Origin: Ailanthus altissimus | Taxonomy: Eukaryota; Streptophyta; Magnoliopsida; Sapindales; Simaroubaceae | Length of the DNA stretch: 64,000 nt | Assembly: GCA_946807835.1 (NCBI GenBank) | Contig: OX327702.1 | Span: 1,922,001-1,986,000, forward strand | Direction of reading: 5' to 3' | Part shown: one piece after another, positions 23,282 through 36,400 of the stretch | Layout of the letters: every line of letters starts with the position of its first letter | How positions within the stretch are numbered: position 1 is the stretch's first letter | Program-made: the position numbers and the translations under genes | Notes under the pieces: generated by a model | The model's input: the letters and a program-made list of their open reading frames with translations, nothing else | Told to the model about the DNA's origin: nothing | The model's database searches: none

Positions 23282-23770
23282 ATGAAGGAAGAGCTAGACT
23301 CAGCCCTGGAAGAAGCAAGCCCCTCAACTAACGAATGGATAACAACCTCAAAGTCTGGGCAGAGAAATTGGGACACGATTCAAAATAATGCTCATAGCAT
23401 CATAATCTTAGCATTGAGCGATGAAATATTAAAAGAAGTTGGTAATGAAGAAACCGCTTTGAGACTATGGAAGAAACTCGACGCATTATACATGAAAAAG
23501 TCTCTTTCAAATAGACTTCTTGTAAAGAAGAAACTGCATCAACTAACAATGTATGAGGAATCTTCATTAAGAGCTCACATTGACAAGTTCAACAAGATCA
23601 TCAGTCTTGAGCAATTGGATATCAAAACTGAGGATGAAGACAATGCCATAATCTTGTTAAGTTCATTGCCAAAGAGCTATGAGACCTTTGTGGATACGTT
23701 GTTGTATGGTAAGGAGTCCTTAATGATAAATGACGTCAAGGCATCATTAAACTCAAAAGAATTGACATAG
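23282..23770 (+). CDS. Element C gag (UBN2-type), 162 aa
   Basis: Open frame with the features of copia gag. A W-x-x-x-[ND] stretch near residue 30 precedes ALSDEILKEV and ALRLWKKLDALYMKKS, which is the core of the UBN2 family. It continues through a helical middle (LHQLTMYEESSLRAHIDKFN) to LSSLPKSYETF. Gag forms the particle that packages element RNA in the cytoplasm. The frame stops at 23768-23770. Further coding-like sequence with a possible degenerate zinc knuckle follows at about 23850-23900 in a broken frame, so this is an N-terminal gag that was once longer. The first Met is missing part of the usual N-terminus. Confidence 0.75.
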   Translation: MKEELDSALEEASPSTNEWITTSKSGQRNWDTIQNNAHSIIILALSDEILKEVGNEETALRLWKKLDALYMKKSLSNRLLVKKKLHQLTMYEESSLRAHIDKFNKIISLEQLDIKTEDEDNAIILLSSLPKSYETFVDTLLYGKESLMINDVKASLNSKELT

Positions 23771-23959
23771 AGATCTGAGTTTGAGAGTGGAGCAGCATTG
23801 CTTGTATAAGGGAGGAAGAACAACTAATCAATGAAGAGATCCAAGAAGTGTTTCCTTAGTAATAAGGAATGGCACTTTGTGAAGGATTGTCTGAAATCAA
23901 AAGGCTAAAGAAGGTAGGCTGCAATCAGTATTAAGGAAGATACCAAAGTTGTAGACACA

Positions 23960-24334
23960 TTGGTAGCCTCAAAGAAAAAGTATGTTGGCAAACATATACT
24001 AGATTCGGGGTGCAGCGTCCATATGTGTCCCGACAGATTGATGTTTACCAACTATAAAGCCAAGAGAGGCAAAGCTCTAATGGGGAATGACATAACTTGT
24101 GAGATCATAGGAGTTGGTGACATAAGACTGAAGATGCAAGGTGGAGAAACTAAGGACTTACATATTGTAAGGCATGTTCCTAAACTGAAGAGGGACTTGA
24201 TTTCCCTAGGCAAGCTCGATGAGGAAGAGTATTCAGTTAGAACGAAAAAAAAACTGAGGGTAGAGAAAGGACCTATAAGGTTTGAGGGTGAGAAGCACAA
24301 TGGGGGCTCTATATGCTTACTAGGATGGCCATGA
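23960..24334 (+). pseudogene. Element C protease region, truncated
   Basis: Contains HILDSGCSVHMCPD, the copia aspartic protease site with DSG followed by C instead of the usual A. It continues with the PR-linker blocks VGDIRLKMQGG and LISLGKLDEEEY. A short run of As near 24246 may reflect a slippage site. From about 24340 only a short tail remains (GMQRIHI and KLSLGGDLTGLN, near 24420-24530) before the 3' LTR. Integrase, RT and RNase H are absent, evidently by deletion. Confidence 0.7.
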
Positions 24335-24601
24335 GTGGCCTAACGTGGGGTATTGGAGTAATGCAGACCATTAGAAAACATTCAAACCATGCTCACCGAA
24401 GTAATGAGGATCGAAAAGGAATGCAACGCATCCATATCCTATGCAAGGTGCACGAATGCCTTTGGAGACCAAAGTCACAAGCCCGAGGAAAGTTAAGTCT
24501 TGGTGGAGACTTAACTGGACTCAACTCTAGGTGATAGAGTATTGGTGTGGATCAGATCCAGAAACCTTCTTATTTGAAAGATTTTGAATAAATGAAGGGT
24601 T

Positions 24602-25504
24602 TGTTGGAGATTTGGTGATTCAAAAATCTTGTTTGGACAATAATTGAGATGAATATCAAATATGAGAGTCACAAGAAGTCTAGAATGTGTGGGACACGTG
24701 TGGAAAAGTCTAGGACGTATGGGATATGAAGGGAGAAGCGAAATAGGACTCGAAAATGTTAAGGAAGCGAAGAAAAATTAGAGTTGGAACAGGGGCTAGC
24801 GCCGCGGTGCCCAAGGGTGAGCGTCGCAGTGCTCAGAACAGAACCTCAGCGCTGCAGCGCCAAAATGCCAGCACTGCAGTGCTAGATGCGGCATGCCCAG
24901 CACTGCGGCAACAGGCTCCCAGTGTCATAGTGCCAGGACCTCAACGCCACAGTGCTAAAGCGGCAGAAAGTCCGTTTCTAATCCGAATTTTGAGTTTTGG
25001 GGAGTTTAAGACTTTCAAAACAAGTGGACTACTACTCTAATAAAACAAATAGAGTTAGTAGGCACGAAATAGCCATATATAAACACTTGTAAACCCTTTA
25101 GTTGAGATCAAGCATTAAAGAGAAACTCTAAGAGAAAGAAAGAATTGGGTAGACACTAAGTGCTTGTGTACGCTAGGGTGGAACAATTGTTTAGGTGTTT
25201 ATTATTTGTAGTAGAGTAAGGGTACATTAAACATTATGTCTTTTTGAAGGTTCTTCATTGAATTTTCCTTATAAAATCTCTAGGGAGTTAATAAGAGAGG
25301 TTAGAATCCTTAGATCTACAATGAACGTAAACAATTAACCGAACCACGTAAGAATTGTATTGTGTTTTTTATTTTCTATTTTAAATTTTTATTATTTTAT
25401 TTAATATATAAATTATTTCGCTACGCAAAAAGATTAAAATTCACGTTAAATTTAATATTTTTGCTCTAATCTAATCTAACAAGGGATAAATGCCCTCATC
25501 AATA
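24602..25504 (+). repeat. Element C 3' LTR
   Basis: Starts TGTTGGAGATTTGG after the short purine tract AATGAAGGG. It matches the split 5' LTR throughout and contains the GC-rich box at about 24793-24960. An open frame at 24756-25040 is only that GC-rich box read through and is not a gene. The end is placed near CAATA by comparison with 23147. Confidence 0.8.
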
Positions 25505-28336
25505 TATATAATAACTTAACCAAGAGGAATTAAGAAATGAGGTCACACAAGTAATATATAGTTAATCACATAGATCACTGTTAATATTTAAGTAGTTAAC
25601 CACCTCATTTTATTTTTTAAATGGAAAAGAGTTCAATTTTTTACTGTATGCATAATAACATTAAATTTTAGTCTAAAATATTTTGTATAAGCTAATCTAA
25701 TAAACCAGACTGCAAAAATATTGATGATTAAAAAAACACACACCATATAAGACATTACTAGACACCCATTATGGAAAATGATAAATCAAAACTTGGTATT
25801 ACTGAAATATTGACAGAACAATATAACTGGCATGTGGAGTAGGCAGTACTGTGAGTTCTCTCCAGGCTTTTCATTTGGGTCGTAGACCAAAATCCAAATA
25901 CAAAGTGATTATTGTTATTGAAAGTTAATTTGTAACATGTATCAGGCTCTTGGACCATTATCAGCCTCTAAATCCAAACTTATTTTACTGTTCGACCGAC
26001 CCGATTCAACCCCAAATTATCAAAATCTTGATCAATCTTGTTGGAATAATTAATATTATTCAATAAGGAATAAGAAACTCTTTAACAGTTACACTAAATT
26101 ATGATGAAAGGACAAAATAAAAACACAAGAAGCTCAGACGAATCTGTCAAGATTCGGCTTTATCCAAGAAGAGAAACACTGCCCCTCAGACGAATCTGTA
26201 AATATAATCCTAGCTTGTGTACTTGGTGCACAAGTGCCCACTTTGTATTGCTCTTCCAAGATTTCATTGTTTCCTGAAAGCTCTGAATCATGATTATGGG
26301 AATTAATGTGACCTCTAATTGGTAGTTTAATATTTTCCTATCATAATACTTTAATTTACACCGTGATCATACAGTAATGATCTGCAATCTTGCTCCTATT
26401 ATTTAGTTGGATTCGTTCTATAATAATAGTAATAAAAATAATCAACAGAACACTGCAGAAGATTCTTCGTCATCCTTAACTAGTAGTACTTGGCAACATT
26501 TCAGAATCATATGATGATATGCTTAGCTGCCCCAACAAAGCAAGTTCCTTCATTTGGTTTAGTTTGATTTGGTTTGATTTAGTATTGCAATGTCGTGATT
26601 TTAGCCACAATTATTATAAAATCAAAGCATTAATTATTAAAAAAAATAAAATAAGTGTTTGGTAAAACATATATAATGTCAATGTAAGTAATGTTATACA
26701 TACATAATTTCAATTAATAATTATTAATTATCAAATAATTGTTTACTTTTTTATTTTTTATATTTTATTAATTTAATAATTATACAATATTAATAAATCT
26801 TGTCATATCATTAAAAACATAAAATTTGTATTACAATTATATATATATATATATATAGCACTACTCTTACAATATTTATCAAACAAAATCCTATATTTGC
26901 TTCTGAAATTACATATAGTTATTTAGGTAGAACATCCCGTAGCTTTCACATGATGCAAGTTATAAAAAAAAATAACTTAATAAAAGTTTACAATCAAAGC
27001 AGCCCCTAAGCATAGTTTAAATGATCTTAAATGTGTTTTGCATTCACATTCACCTAAGTTCGAACAAAATTTAAATAAAAACCACACAAATTAGTGTTTA
27101 GTCGATAAAATTTCTCATTTCCATTCTAATCTTAAAAATTCTACAACCAGAGCTAAAAAAAAAAAAAGGAAACAAAAATGTGTCAAGAACCAAAGCAACC
27201 GAATATGTGATTTGTTTTATTAATCGAAGAATTAAGAATGGTGGAGCACAACCAAAACCAGGCTTTAATTTACAACTCATGCTTAGGTAATGTCTTGGTT
27301 TTAACAGCTTCTTAACGTTGAATTCTGGATGTTCTATTGAGCCGTTCATGGCCACTACCCCACCACCACCTAATCAAAATCTGTAGATCAAATTGAAATT
27401 CAATGTTCTTATTAAAGGGTTTTAGCTTATAATATTAAGACAAGCACTTGCTTTCTGTGGCCATCACGTGCCAACCCTTCCTCATTCTACTTCCTAAGCT
27501 ACAGGTGGAAAGGTACTGTGCTTCTTCTAATTAAAAAGCAAAAAGAAATGTTTCTTTCCCACCAATTAGATGATGTGCTTTTAAATTTTAATGGAACAAA
27601 AATGAAACTAGAATATATTCACGACCAAAAATTTCACTTTACTGGTAGAAAAGAAGTTATATTAAATAAAAAGTTAATTACATTAAGTTGTTTTATTCGT
27701 CAACATATGTAACAGATTAAAACAGTACATGATAAAAAAAATTTTAAAAATAAGAAAAAGCAGAAATAATAGTACTTACAACTTTTTTTTTTCAAAAAAA
27801 AAAAATATAGGATTTCTTTCATCACTAGGACGATCTGAAATTTTTTACAAACCCAAGTTTTTATTTTTATCGAACTAAAGATAATTCGAATTTAGATTTA
27901 AATTCAATTTTTTTTTAGTTTTTTTTTATTTTTAAGTTAGATTTTAATTTTTAGAGTATTTATTTTATAAAGTAATTATTAGATTTATATATATTAAAAA
28001 TTTTAAATTTTAAATTTTAATTTAGGACTTCTTTTTTTTTAAAAAAAAAAGACAAAATTCATTGAATTGGATTTTTAGATTCCAAAATAAAACTCGAATT
28101 TAGAGTTTTCAAAAAAATAGATTTGGATTTAAATTTAAAAAATAAATTCAAATTTTCTAAACTTAAATCGAATCCGAATTGGGTCGAATTTCTAGATTTT
28201 TTTTGAATCTATACTAAATTGTCATCCATATTCATCACTTACACAAATAGAAGGATTTCTTTTTCTTTTTTCTAATTTGCTACTAAAAGATACTTCTTTG
28301 GTAATTTAATGTCTAATTTGGAGGGAAAATATCTCT
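25505..28336. other. Intergenic stretch
   Basis: No gene, LTR or RNA gene could be supported. It holds a (TA)n run near 26841-26858, long A and T runs near 27780-28060, and a repeated CTCAGACGAATCTGT word at about 26134 and 26186. An 85-aa open frame on the minus strand at 27098-27355 matches nothing I recognise. Confidence 0.5.
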
Positions 28337-29386
28337 TGTTAACCGAGAAAAATAGCTTTCAGGCCAACAAATTTTGAATTTGTTTTGATGCGAGAATCAG
28401 CATGTTGGGCTTCATCCTATTAGGCCTAAAAGCTGAAGCCTGAATCTCTCTTCCTGCTTGTGATGGTCGAACACTTATAAAATGCTGGATACGACAGTTA
28501 AGACCTCACCGGAGTGGGTTTCGACAAAGACTCTCTAATATTTAAGTCAAAAAAAATATCATTTTTTGGTGAAGTTTAAAAGAATAATAAGAAAAAGTCG
28601 AAAAGAAAAGGATGAATGCAGAGAACGTTGAATCCAGAACCAAGAATTTAGTACTAAAAGAGAAGTCTCTAACCCCGTCCCTTGTGGTTTTCTCACCTCT
28701 TTATAACATCGACATTCAGGGAATATTCCTTATACTTATCTTCATCGGTGTTGTGGTTGAGTTAGGTAAGTGTTGGTAATTTTGGGTTATCCTGATCTCT
28801 TGGCGTGATTTGAGAGATTAATATCTAAAGGCATCATAGTTCTTTTCCCCCTATAATTCTATTTCCTTTATAACGCTGATTTTCTTCCTTAAACCCGTTT
28901 CCAAAACAAGCCTAATTGTTTTCTACTCGGCTTGGTGGTAGTCTGATTTTACTTCTACTATGATAGTGGTTCGACATTTCTTGCTGAGCTGGTTTCTTTT
29001 ATAACGCGTTTGATCCCTGCTAATCTGTCTTATTTCTGTTCTTATGGTAGTACCTGGTCGAAAAGTTGTTCAACTCCGAACTGACCTGGTACTTTTACCG
29101 AGTCAGTTTCCTTGTTCATCTTGGTCACGAAAGTTTCTGATACTTGTCAGCTCAGTTGAGAGTATGCATGGCTGGTGTACAAGCGGTCCAGACTAAACTC
29201 GGCCCAATCGATCGAACAGGTTTCATGTTCTAAGTTTATCTTTAACCCTAGTTCTAACATTTTCCAGTAATTCTTGCTGTCTTGGGTTTGAGCCTTCGAG
29301 GTTGGCTTACAAAGGACTTCCTTAAAGGGTTTGGTCTTGTTAGGCCTATAAGGATTGGGACTTATAGAAATTTTTAAGGGGAAACA
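28337..29386 (-). repeat. Element F 3' LTR
   Basis: 1050 bp from TGTTAACCGAG to GGGGAAACA. It aligns over its full length with 43060-44065 (for example GTCTCTAACCCCGTCCC against GTCTCTGACCCCGTCCC). It is the 3' LTR because pol reads from right to left. Confidence 0.85.
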
Positions 29387-30053
29387 AAAGTCTACCAGTT
29401 TCTAGTTTTGATTTATTCAAAATTGAAAACTCTTTTTGTGTTATGTTTGCTCGGAACCTTTGCTTCTCATAGTTGCCCGGAATCTTTGCTTCTGAAAGTA
29501 CTCCTAGTTTATCCTAGTATACTGAACGAGCAGTATCAAACAGGTTCTCTTACATGTCTTGATCTTGATGGATGATGCCATGCCGAGCGGCTCGGTTTGG
29601 TTCTATTATTGTAGCTGCTTTTTTAGTACTGAGCTAATGGTTACTTTCTAAGATTTTCTTAGGATCTTGTACAGTTGGAAATATTCCTTGAATTCTGATT
29701 TTGTCAGATAATGATGATAAAATTTTAAAACGTCATCCTCAATCCACATGAGAAGATGTCTTAAGCGTGGGAACTAATCACAGTCGTTGATCCCCTTTTT
29801 TTGATTATATGACTAAGGGTAGTTGAAACCATAGCATTGTGTCTCTTCTGTTTCTAAGTAACGTTCGGGTGACTAAAATAATTTGGTCGGTTGGAATTTT
29901 GAATTTCAACTGGCCAAATTCAAAGTTTTGTATTTAATGCTCTGAGAACTTGAGGCCTTACGCCGTTTTGTCTAAGAAGGTGTCCTTTGGTTTCTTTTGA
30001 TAATCTTGCATGTTTATTTGATTTGAACGGTTATAATCCTTCAGCTCTGATGG

Positions 30054-30063
30054 CTATAAAAAG
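30054..30063 (+). promoter_or_regulatory. TATA-like box ahead of the antisense ORF
   Basis: CTATAAAAAG on the plus strand, about 400 bp upstream of the first readable codons of the antisense ORF and followed by a pyrimidine-rich leader. It is a plausible promoter for that ORF, independent of the LTR. This is inference from position and sequence only. Confidence 0.35.
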
Positions 30064-32394
30064 TCACCCTTTATACTTATTTTCTTCTTATTTTGCATTT
30101 TTTTCTTTATTTCTCTGGCTTTCTAGTTTCTTAGCGTGAGCATTCTTCGACAATCTTTGGTGATTGTTTGCTTTGGGTTTTTTTATTTCTGTGCTTCCAT
30201 CTAGTGAGTTTTACTCTCTTGTTCTTGGTTAATTTTCTCTGTGATTGTGTTTAATGTAATCATCACTATATTTATGCTTTTCTTGTTTCTATTTCTTAGG
30301 CTTTCCTTACTATTTTTGGGTTTTTACTATTGTTTCTTACTTTAATGGGGTTCATACCACTTCTAAGTGCTTACTATTGCCTTATTTTTCTTGTTTTTGG
30401 GTATGATCATCATGTCCTTGCCTCTATGTGTCATCTTTAATTTTTAAGAAAACCTTTCTTTTAATGGCATTTGGTAGAAGAAACCTAGACTTTCTTCCCA
30501 TTAATGTGGTTGAGAAAGAAGAAGAAGTAAGTTCAGAGGCCCCATTTGTCAGGAGGACTAGTGGAGCCAGTGGCAGTAGAAGGGTGTCCACTTCAGCAGG
30601 TGACGTGCCCTCCTTCTCTCTGGCTATAATTATTGAGGTCAAGTTGGTCCTAGTTAGGACGTGAAGGCCGTTGAATTTGAACTAGATGTCAAGTTCCATA
30701 TGTCCAGATTAAACGAGGCTGACCTAAAGTCTATTATGTCAACTTATAATATCCCCGAGTTGGTTACACTTAGGTTGCCCTCCCTTGACAATTTTTTAAG
30801 CAACCCTATAGAGGGCGAAGTGGCTATTCATGTAGAGTTCTTGAGGTTGGTCCTCAGACTTTTTATGCAATAGTATTTTGCTAGGATGTTAGCTCGTCTA
30901 AAAGTAGCCCCTTCTCAATTAGGCCCCAATTCTTGAAGGGTTTTGGCTAGTCAACACGTCCTTTGGACAAAGGCAAGGTTATCCCTCCTTATTTTCAAGA
31001 GCTGTGTCACTTATATTATTTTAGGAATAATGCTAGGAACTAGAGGGGCTTCTATAATCTCTTATTCCACGACCTTCAAAACCCTATCCTTGGACATCCT
31101 TCTTCTGTCAAAGATTGGAATGAGGAATAATTACTTAGTGTATTATAGTGACTGGGTCAATACGTCTTTCTTTTCCTTTTGTTCTCCTCTTTGTACTTTA
31201 TTCTTCCTCTTCTTCTTCTTCTTCTTTTCTAATTACTTAGTGTATTGTAATGACTTGGGCTACTAATTTTAATGTTTCTAATAGCAGACTTGCTTATATC
31301 ACATCTGCCTTCGCAAATATCTGTCATATTTAGGATTTCTCTCACCAGCTAGCCTTATTCAACCCGACCTAGTGACCTTTATTCCTCGTGAGTCTCGAGT
31401 TCACAGTAAGTGTCATTTTTCTTTTTCAAAATTATTTCTTCCATTCTTTATTTTTTGTTGACTTCTTTTTGTATTCCGTGCAGAAATGTCTGAGTAAGAG
31501 GGTAGCAAGAAGAGAAAGAGAAGCTCTATAGATGGCTTCAACTTATCTCCTGGAGGTTGAGGTACCCTTAACTCTGACAATATCATAGGGATGTTGGTCG
31601 GTTCTAATGAGAGGAGCTGTGGTAGAGATCTTACTTGTGGACGGGGTCCTACTGGCCAAACTGGTAGTTGGCAGAGCACCTAAAGAGGAAGAGTGTTTAC
31701 TCTACCTGCTTAGGGTTAAGGGTAGGTCCAGACTGGTTCCCATAGGAGGGGACAAGCAACTACCTAATGCTCTCATCAAGTACAAGGTCTTCGTTCTCCC
31801 TGGGCACAAAGCAAGAGGCTGGGTTCACCAGCTCAGTCTTTAGTGCAAACACCTCATTTTGGCTGGCTTGTAGGGCCAACAAGTTCAATGAGCTAAGAGT
31901 GGCCCCTAATAAGGGAATGGTCCTCTCTATACGTGTTTTCCTCCATTCTTGTCCTAAAAATGATGGAGGATTTGGCCTTCTTGTTGCCTATTATATAGGA
32001 AATTAAGAGGTATCTGACCCTTACTTAGGTGGGCTAGGTCTTATATTTAGAGCCCATCATGAGGTTTTATGGCTTTAAGATCTGCACAAAATGTAAGTAT
32101 TTTCTCTTAGGTTAAATTATTTATTTGTTTCTTCCTTTTAACTATCTCCTTTTGTCATGCAGTTCGTATATCTTCTATCTCGATTCAGGATCGAGATTCT
32201 GGACATGATGGCTTGGACTCACCAAGCTAAAAAGAACCTGACGAGGTCAAGGGCCAAGGTTTTGAGGGCAATAAAAGTGGCTGATCAAAAAATAGAGTAA
32301 TAGAGGGCTTCTAGAGGTCTATCGACCTCTTTGAAAAGAGCTACCCTAATATCAACCTCTAGTGGATGTGGAACTTGGCTATTGGAGGGGTCAT

Positions 32395-33673
32395 TGATTG
32401 ATGTTATACTAGCTAAACGTAAGTGCACGCTATCGTATCAAATAATATAGGATTTAAGTTCAAGTATCGATCCCACAGGGACTACGTGATCTAATTCTTC
32501 AATCAATTACTAAAATTATATCTATTTAACTTTTATTCGAAAAAATCAAAATTTGAAACTAAATTTATTAACCTAATTCTATCAAATTAAACTAAACTTA
32601 AATAACAAACAAACAAGATATATAAATTCACCAAAGGATAATAATCTAGGGTATAGACTCATCCCCTAGTATTTCATTTGATTCATTAATCACTTAGTTC
32701 ATCTCTTAATATAAATTGTTAGCTTAGACACTAATCTCATCACAAGCCTCTGTCGATGGTCAAGTGACTATATTACACATTCTAACAATCATCTATAAGT
32801 CTATGGTAATCAAATCAGGATTTAATTCATTAAAATTAAGTCTAAATTATACCATACATGCCACCTAGGTATATGTCTATCCTAGATAGAACTCATAGTT
32901 GTTACCCTATGATCATACACAAACTATCATAGGCTAAATACATGAATTCATTTGTCAAGTTTATTATGGTTCCTCAATCATTCATAATATTGGCCAAATA
33001 TAATGAAAGCAATAAACATAAGATAGAATGAATCAATTATAATAATTAAGTTCATAAACCAAAAATTAATTAAATCCAATTACATACTAGGTTTACATAG
33101 TCTAACCCTAAAATAACAAGTTTAGCTCATCACAAAACCAAGAGTATCAAATTAATCCATGAAGAACAATAAGAACAAAACCATAATGATATAAAAAGAG
33201 AAGAAAAACTAATCAAGAAGACGTCTTGGGTTACTTCTCTTTCAATCTTGACTTGAATCTTGAATCTTGAATCTTGATTTCTTGACTTTGATATTTGATT
33301 TTGTGTTGTGAATTCTTTTTCTCCGTTTTTTCCTCTCACAAGTCTTTGTATTTGAACTCCAAAGAGTATTTTTATTAGTATAAGAAATTCTAAAGGCGAG
33401 GGGCTTTGAATCCAAGTTAAAATAGGAGAGTTAAAAGGGGCTTTTATATGTCTCCCGGGCGCTGCGGCACTCAGCCCTAGCATCACGTTTGTATTTTGAG
33501 CGTAATTTCTTCGTTTAATGTCTGATTCGCCTCCCGTTTATTTTTATGCGTCACATTTTCCATTGTGCATCTATTTATAATCATAAAATATAATTAAATA
33601 GCTAAATATTTATGATTTAGAGTAAAATACAAAAATTGGTATAAATCATACTAATGCTTTTATACCCCTATCA
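32395..33673 (+). mobile_element. E1: 1.3-kb non-coding LTR-like element
   Basis: Starts TGATTGATGTTATACTAGC and ends TATACCCCTATCA, flanked by GTCAT (32390-32394) and GTCGT (33674-33678). A conserved block near 32420-32500 includes AAGTGCACGCTATCGTAT and TATCGATCCCACAGGGAC. A GC-rich box lies at about 33460-33486, followed by a GCGTAA-TTCTTCGTTT block. No coding region. The TG...CA ends and 5-bp duplications fit an LTR (solo LTR or tiny LTR element); the parent family is unidentified. Confidence 0.75.
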
Positions 33674-33698
33674 GTCGTTCAAGAAATGGGAGACCTCT

Positions 33699-36400
33699 TG
33701 TCACGCCCCAGACCCAAAAGATCTGATACATGACATAACTTACACTCATTCAATAATATTTAAACATTCATTTCAATTTCTTTCAGAATTATAATAATTG
33801 AATTATGACTAGGACAATTAATAAACCGGAGATACGCAGAGTTTTCTCAAAGATTAACACTCTACTACGTCACCAGTAGCAACTTTGTTACCGAAAGCCC
33901 AGAATATATTCATAATTCTTACTCAAAATCAACTAATAACCACACTTTAAAAACTTAAATCAAATCCAACCACACACAATAAATAATACATAAGTATTTA
34001 TTCAATAGGGACGAACCAAATATCTTATCCCATGCGTCCCCAAATGAAACACTCAACAACCTAGCAACTTAGGAAACCCAAGAATAGCAGAAGCCTTGCC
34101 AAATTCGCTAAGCATACATGTACCTTATTTACCTGAAATCACCATAAACTATAATGAATATAAAACTCAGTAAGCATACTTATTTTTCATATATCAAATA
34201 CAAATACATATATGTACACAATGCATGTGTATGATATGTTGTGATCAATCAAAATCATAATCTTATCAAATCACATATCATGTAAGCACTTACACATTCT
34301 TTCAAAATATATAATAGGAATACCATCACTCAACTACTACTTAGTAGGACTTACATATCACATAATGAGCTAAATGTCACTCGTAGGTGACATACCGTAT
34401 GAGAGGAATAGTACAAGTGAGGTTTTTAAATCACACATATATAATGCTCATGCCCGAAGGTAAAAGCCAAACCCTCACCCTGATTATCGGTGAGTCCCCT
34501 CACATGTACCAATACGCCACCACACGAATGTGATGACTCACTCTTCCTTTAGGTACTAATAGGATCCTCCCTACATACGGAACACATAACATATACCAAT
34601 CCCGAAGGAAAGGCCACACATAAAGGCCCCACAAATCACATAAAATGCCTACTAAGTCAATAGTGAGTTCAAGTACCCTCAAAACACAAAATATTTCTCA
34701 TTGACATATTACACTTTAAAAGATTTCTTTGTTAAACACATTTCATTTTGAAAGCTCACTTTCAAAACACATATATGTCATGTATGTCCATGCTCACATT
34801 CATAAATACATATCTTCACATTTCATATCAAAATATACTTTGACATAATATAAACATATTCTTAACCTCATTTACAAAATCATACAAAACAATTACATTG
34901 TTTATTGTGATTTCAGTAAAAAGTCTAGTATACTTACCTTTTAGCACTTACAGCTATAAGGCTTAAATCTCCTTAACCTATCAATGGAGATCAATCTTTT
35001 CATAAGCCTCAAAATTCATACAAAATACTTTAAATAGCTTACAAAATTATACACAATGCATTTATCACATCAAATTGGTCTAAATACTTGGTTTCTCAAA
35101 ACCTGTCATTTTAACCACTTACACTTAACAAAATTTTCTAATACATCAAATGATGTCCAATTACTTCAAAATCAGAATGTATCATTTTTGACTCATATAT
35201 CCTTTCCATATATAAATATTATAACAAAATTCTTACACAATCCATTCCATACACACCATCGAATCCAAACTACTAACCTGACAGGATCAAGATACTTACT
35301 GAACAGTATTCAATCTCCTAATTTTATAAAATCATATACTAATTCAAAAATTATAAAACTATCACCGAAATACTCTTGACACATAAATAAATCTATGATA
35401 AATATGTCACTTCAAAATCACTGCCAAAAGTATTTTAAAACCGTTTTATTCTATAACTTTAAAAATCTGTTAATCAAATACTGCAATGAGCTGATACACT
35501 TTAAAAAATCATAACACTTCAACCACATTGATCTAAATTCTCAATTCCGAGTATATCATATTAGACATATAAACTTATCATATTTCACAAATTTGTAATT
35601 TGTGAAGATCATTCAGTAGGACAAAAATTGTTTGTCACTGTATCATACTATTCACACAGGAAATTTCCAGAATTTTAAGGTCATTTTGGTAAATTCATTA
35701 AAAATTCAATTTCTGGAATTTTGAATTGATTCAAAGTCTCAGATGATTCTAAACATGTCTAATTTCATATACTCAAAATTAAAAACTAGAATCGAATCAC
35801 AACAATTTATAAAATTACTGGATCAAAAGACTATCAAGCAGAAATTCCATAATTCATCATGATTTATCAAGCTATCTTATAGATCATCATCAATTCTCAT
35901 AAGATCTTACGAAATACACATTAAATCGTCAATTATACATATTTTCAAAAATCAAAACTTAAAGGAATTAACTTAATTAATATCAATAAATTGAGAAATA
36001 GTTGTGATATACCTCTTAAAATTTAAATTTCCAATTTCTTCTTCTTTTTCTTCTTCTTCTTCTCTTTCTCTCCTCTCTATTTCTCTCTTCTCTCTCTCTA
36101 AAGGGATAGCTCGACCCAAAAATGAGCAAATTAGGATTTCAAAAGTATATTTTTATACTAAGAGGCAAATTTTTAGTATTTACGAATTTGCCTTCAAAAC
36201 TTTCAAAGTATTACAATTTGGTCCCTAAAATAAATCTAAAGTCTTACAAATAAACTCAATACTAATAATATGTCCTTAACTTATAAAAATACTGCTAATA
36301 ACAATATATATATCAAGTATCAACCACATACAAATAAAATACGTATATTTATACATATATAAATACTTATTCTTACCGGTTGTAGATACTGGTTACTACA
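33699..36400 (-). mobile_element. D2: 2.7-kb solo LTR of the D gypsy family
   Basis: Minus-strand copy of the D family: begins TGTCACGCCCCAGACCC and ends GGTTACTACA. It has a perfect CCTCT duplication at 33694-33698 and 36401-36405. It aligns with 11146-13957 over its whole length, including the purine tract (here pyrimidine, near 36040-36100). Open frames inside (for example 34500-34682) are conserved with copy D only as LTR sequence and are not called. It interrupts the antisense ORF of element F. Confidence 0.9.

Larger units (their letters stand above)
10444..25504 (+). mobile_element. Element C: gag/protease-only copia retrotransposon, carrying insertions
   Basis: Direct LTRs: the 5' copy is in three pieces (10444-11145, 13963-14011, 22979 to about 23147) and the 3' copy is intact at 24602 to about 25504. 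Together the 5' pieces are about 920 bp against about 903 bp, and they align collinearly across both insertion points. The internal region is only about 1.45 kb and holds gag and protease but no integrase or RT, so the element is a deletion derivative that would have depended on enzymes supplied by relatives. The split 5' LTR hosts D and B. I could not find a convincing target duplication at the outer ends. Confidence 0.8.

Noticed and set aside
24756..25040. 94-aa Ala/Arg-rich open frame
   Set aside because: It is the GC-rich box of the element C LTR read through. The 5' LTR copy is not open, so there is no evidence of a gene.
27098..27355. 85-aa minus-strand frame
   Set aside because: No recognisable motif, no flanking gene structure, and the C-terminal half is a low-complexity Phe/Lys stretch.
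34500..34682. 60-aa frame inside solo LTR D2
   Set aside because: Similarity to copy D is explained by the shared LTR; no sign of codon-level conservation could be shown.
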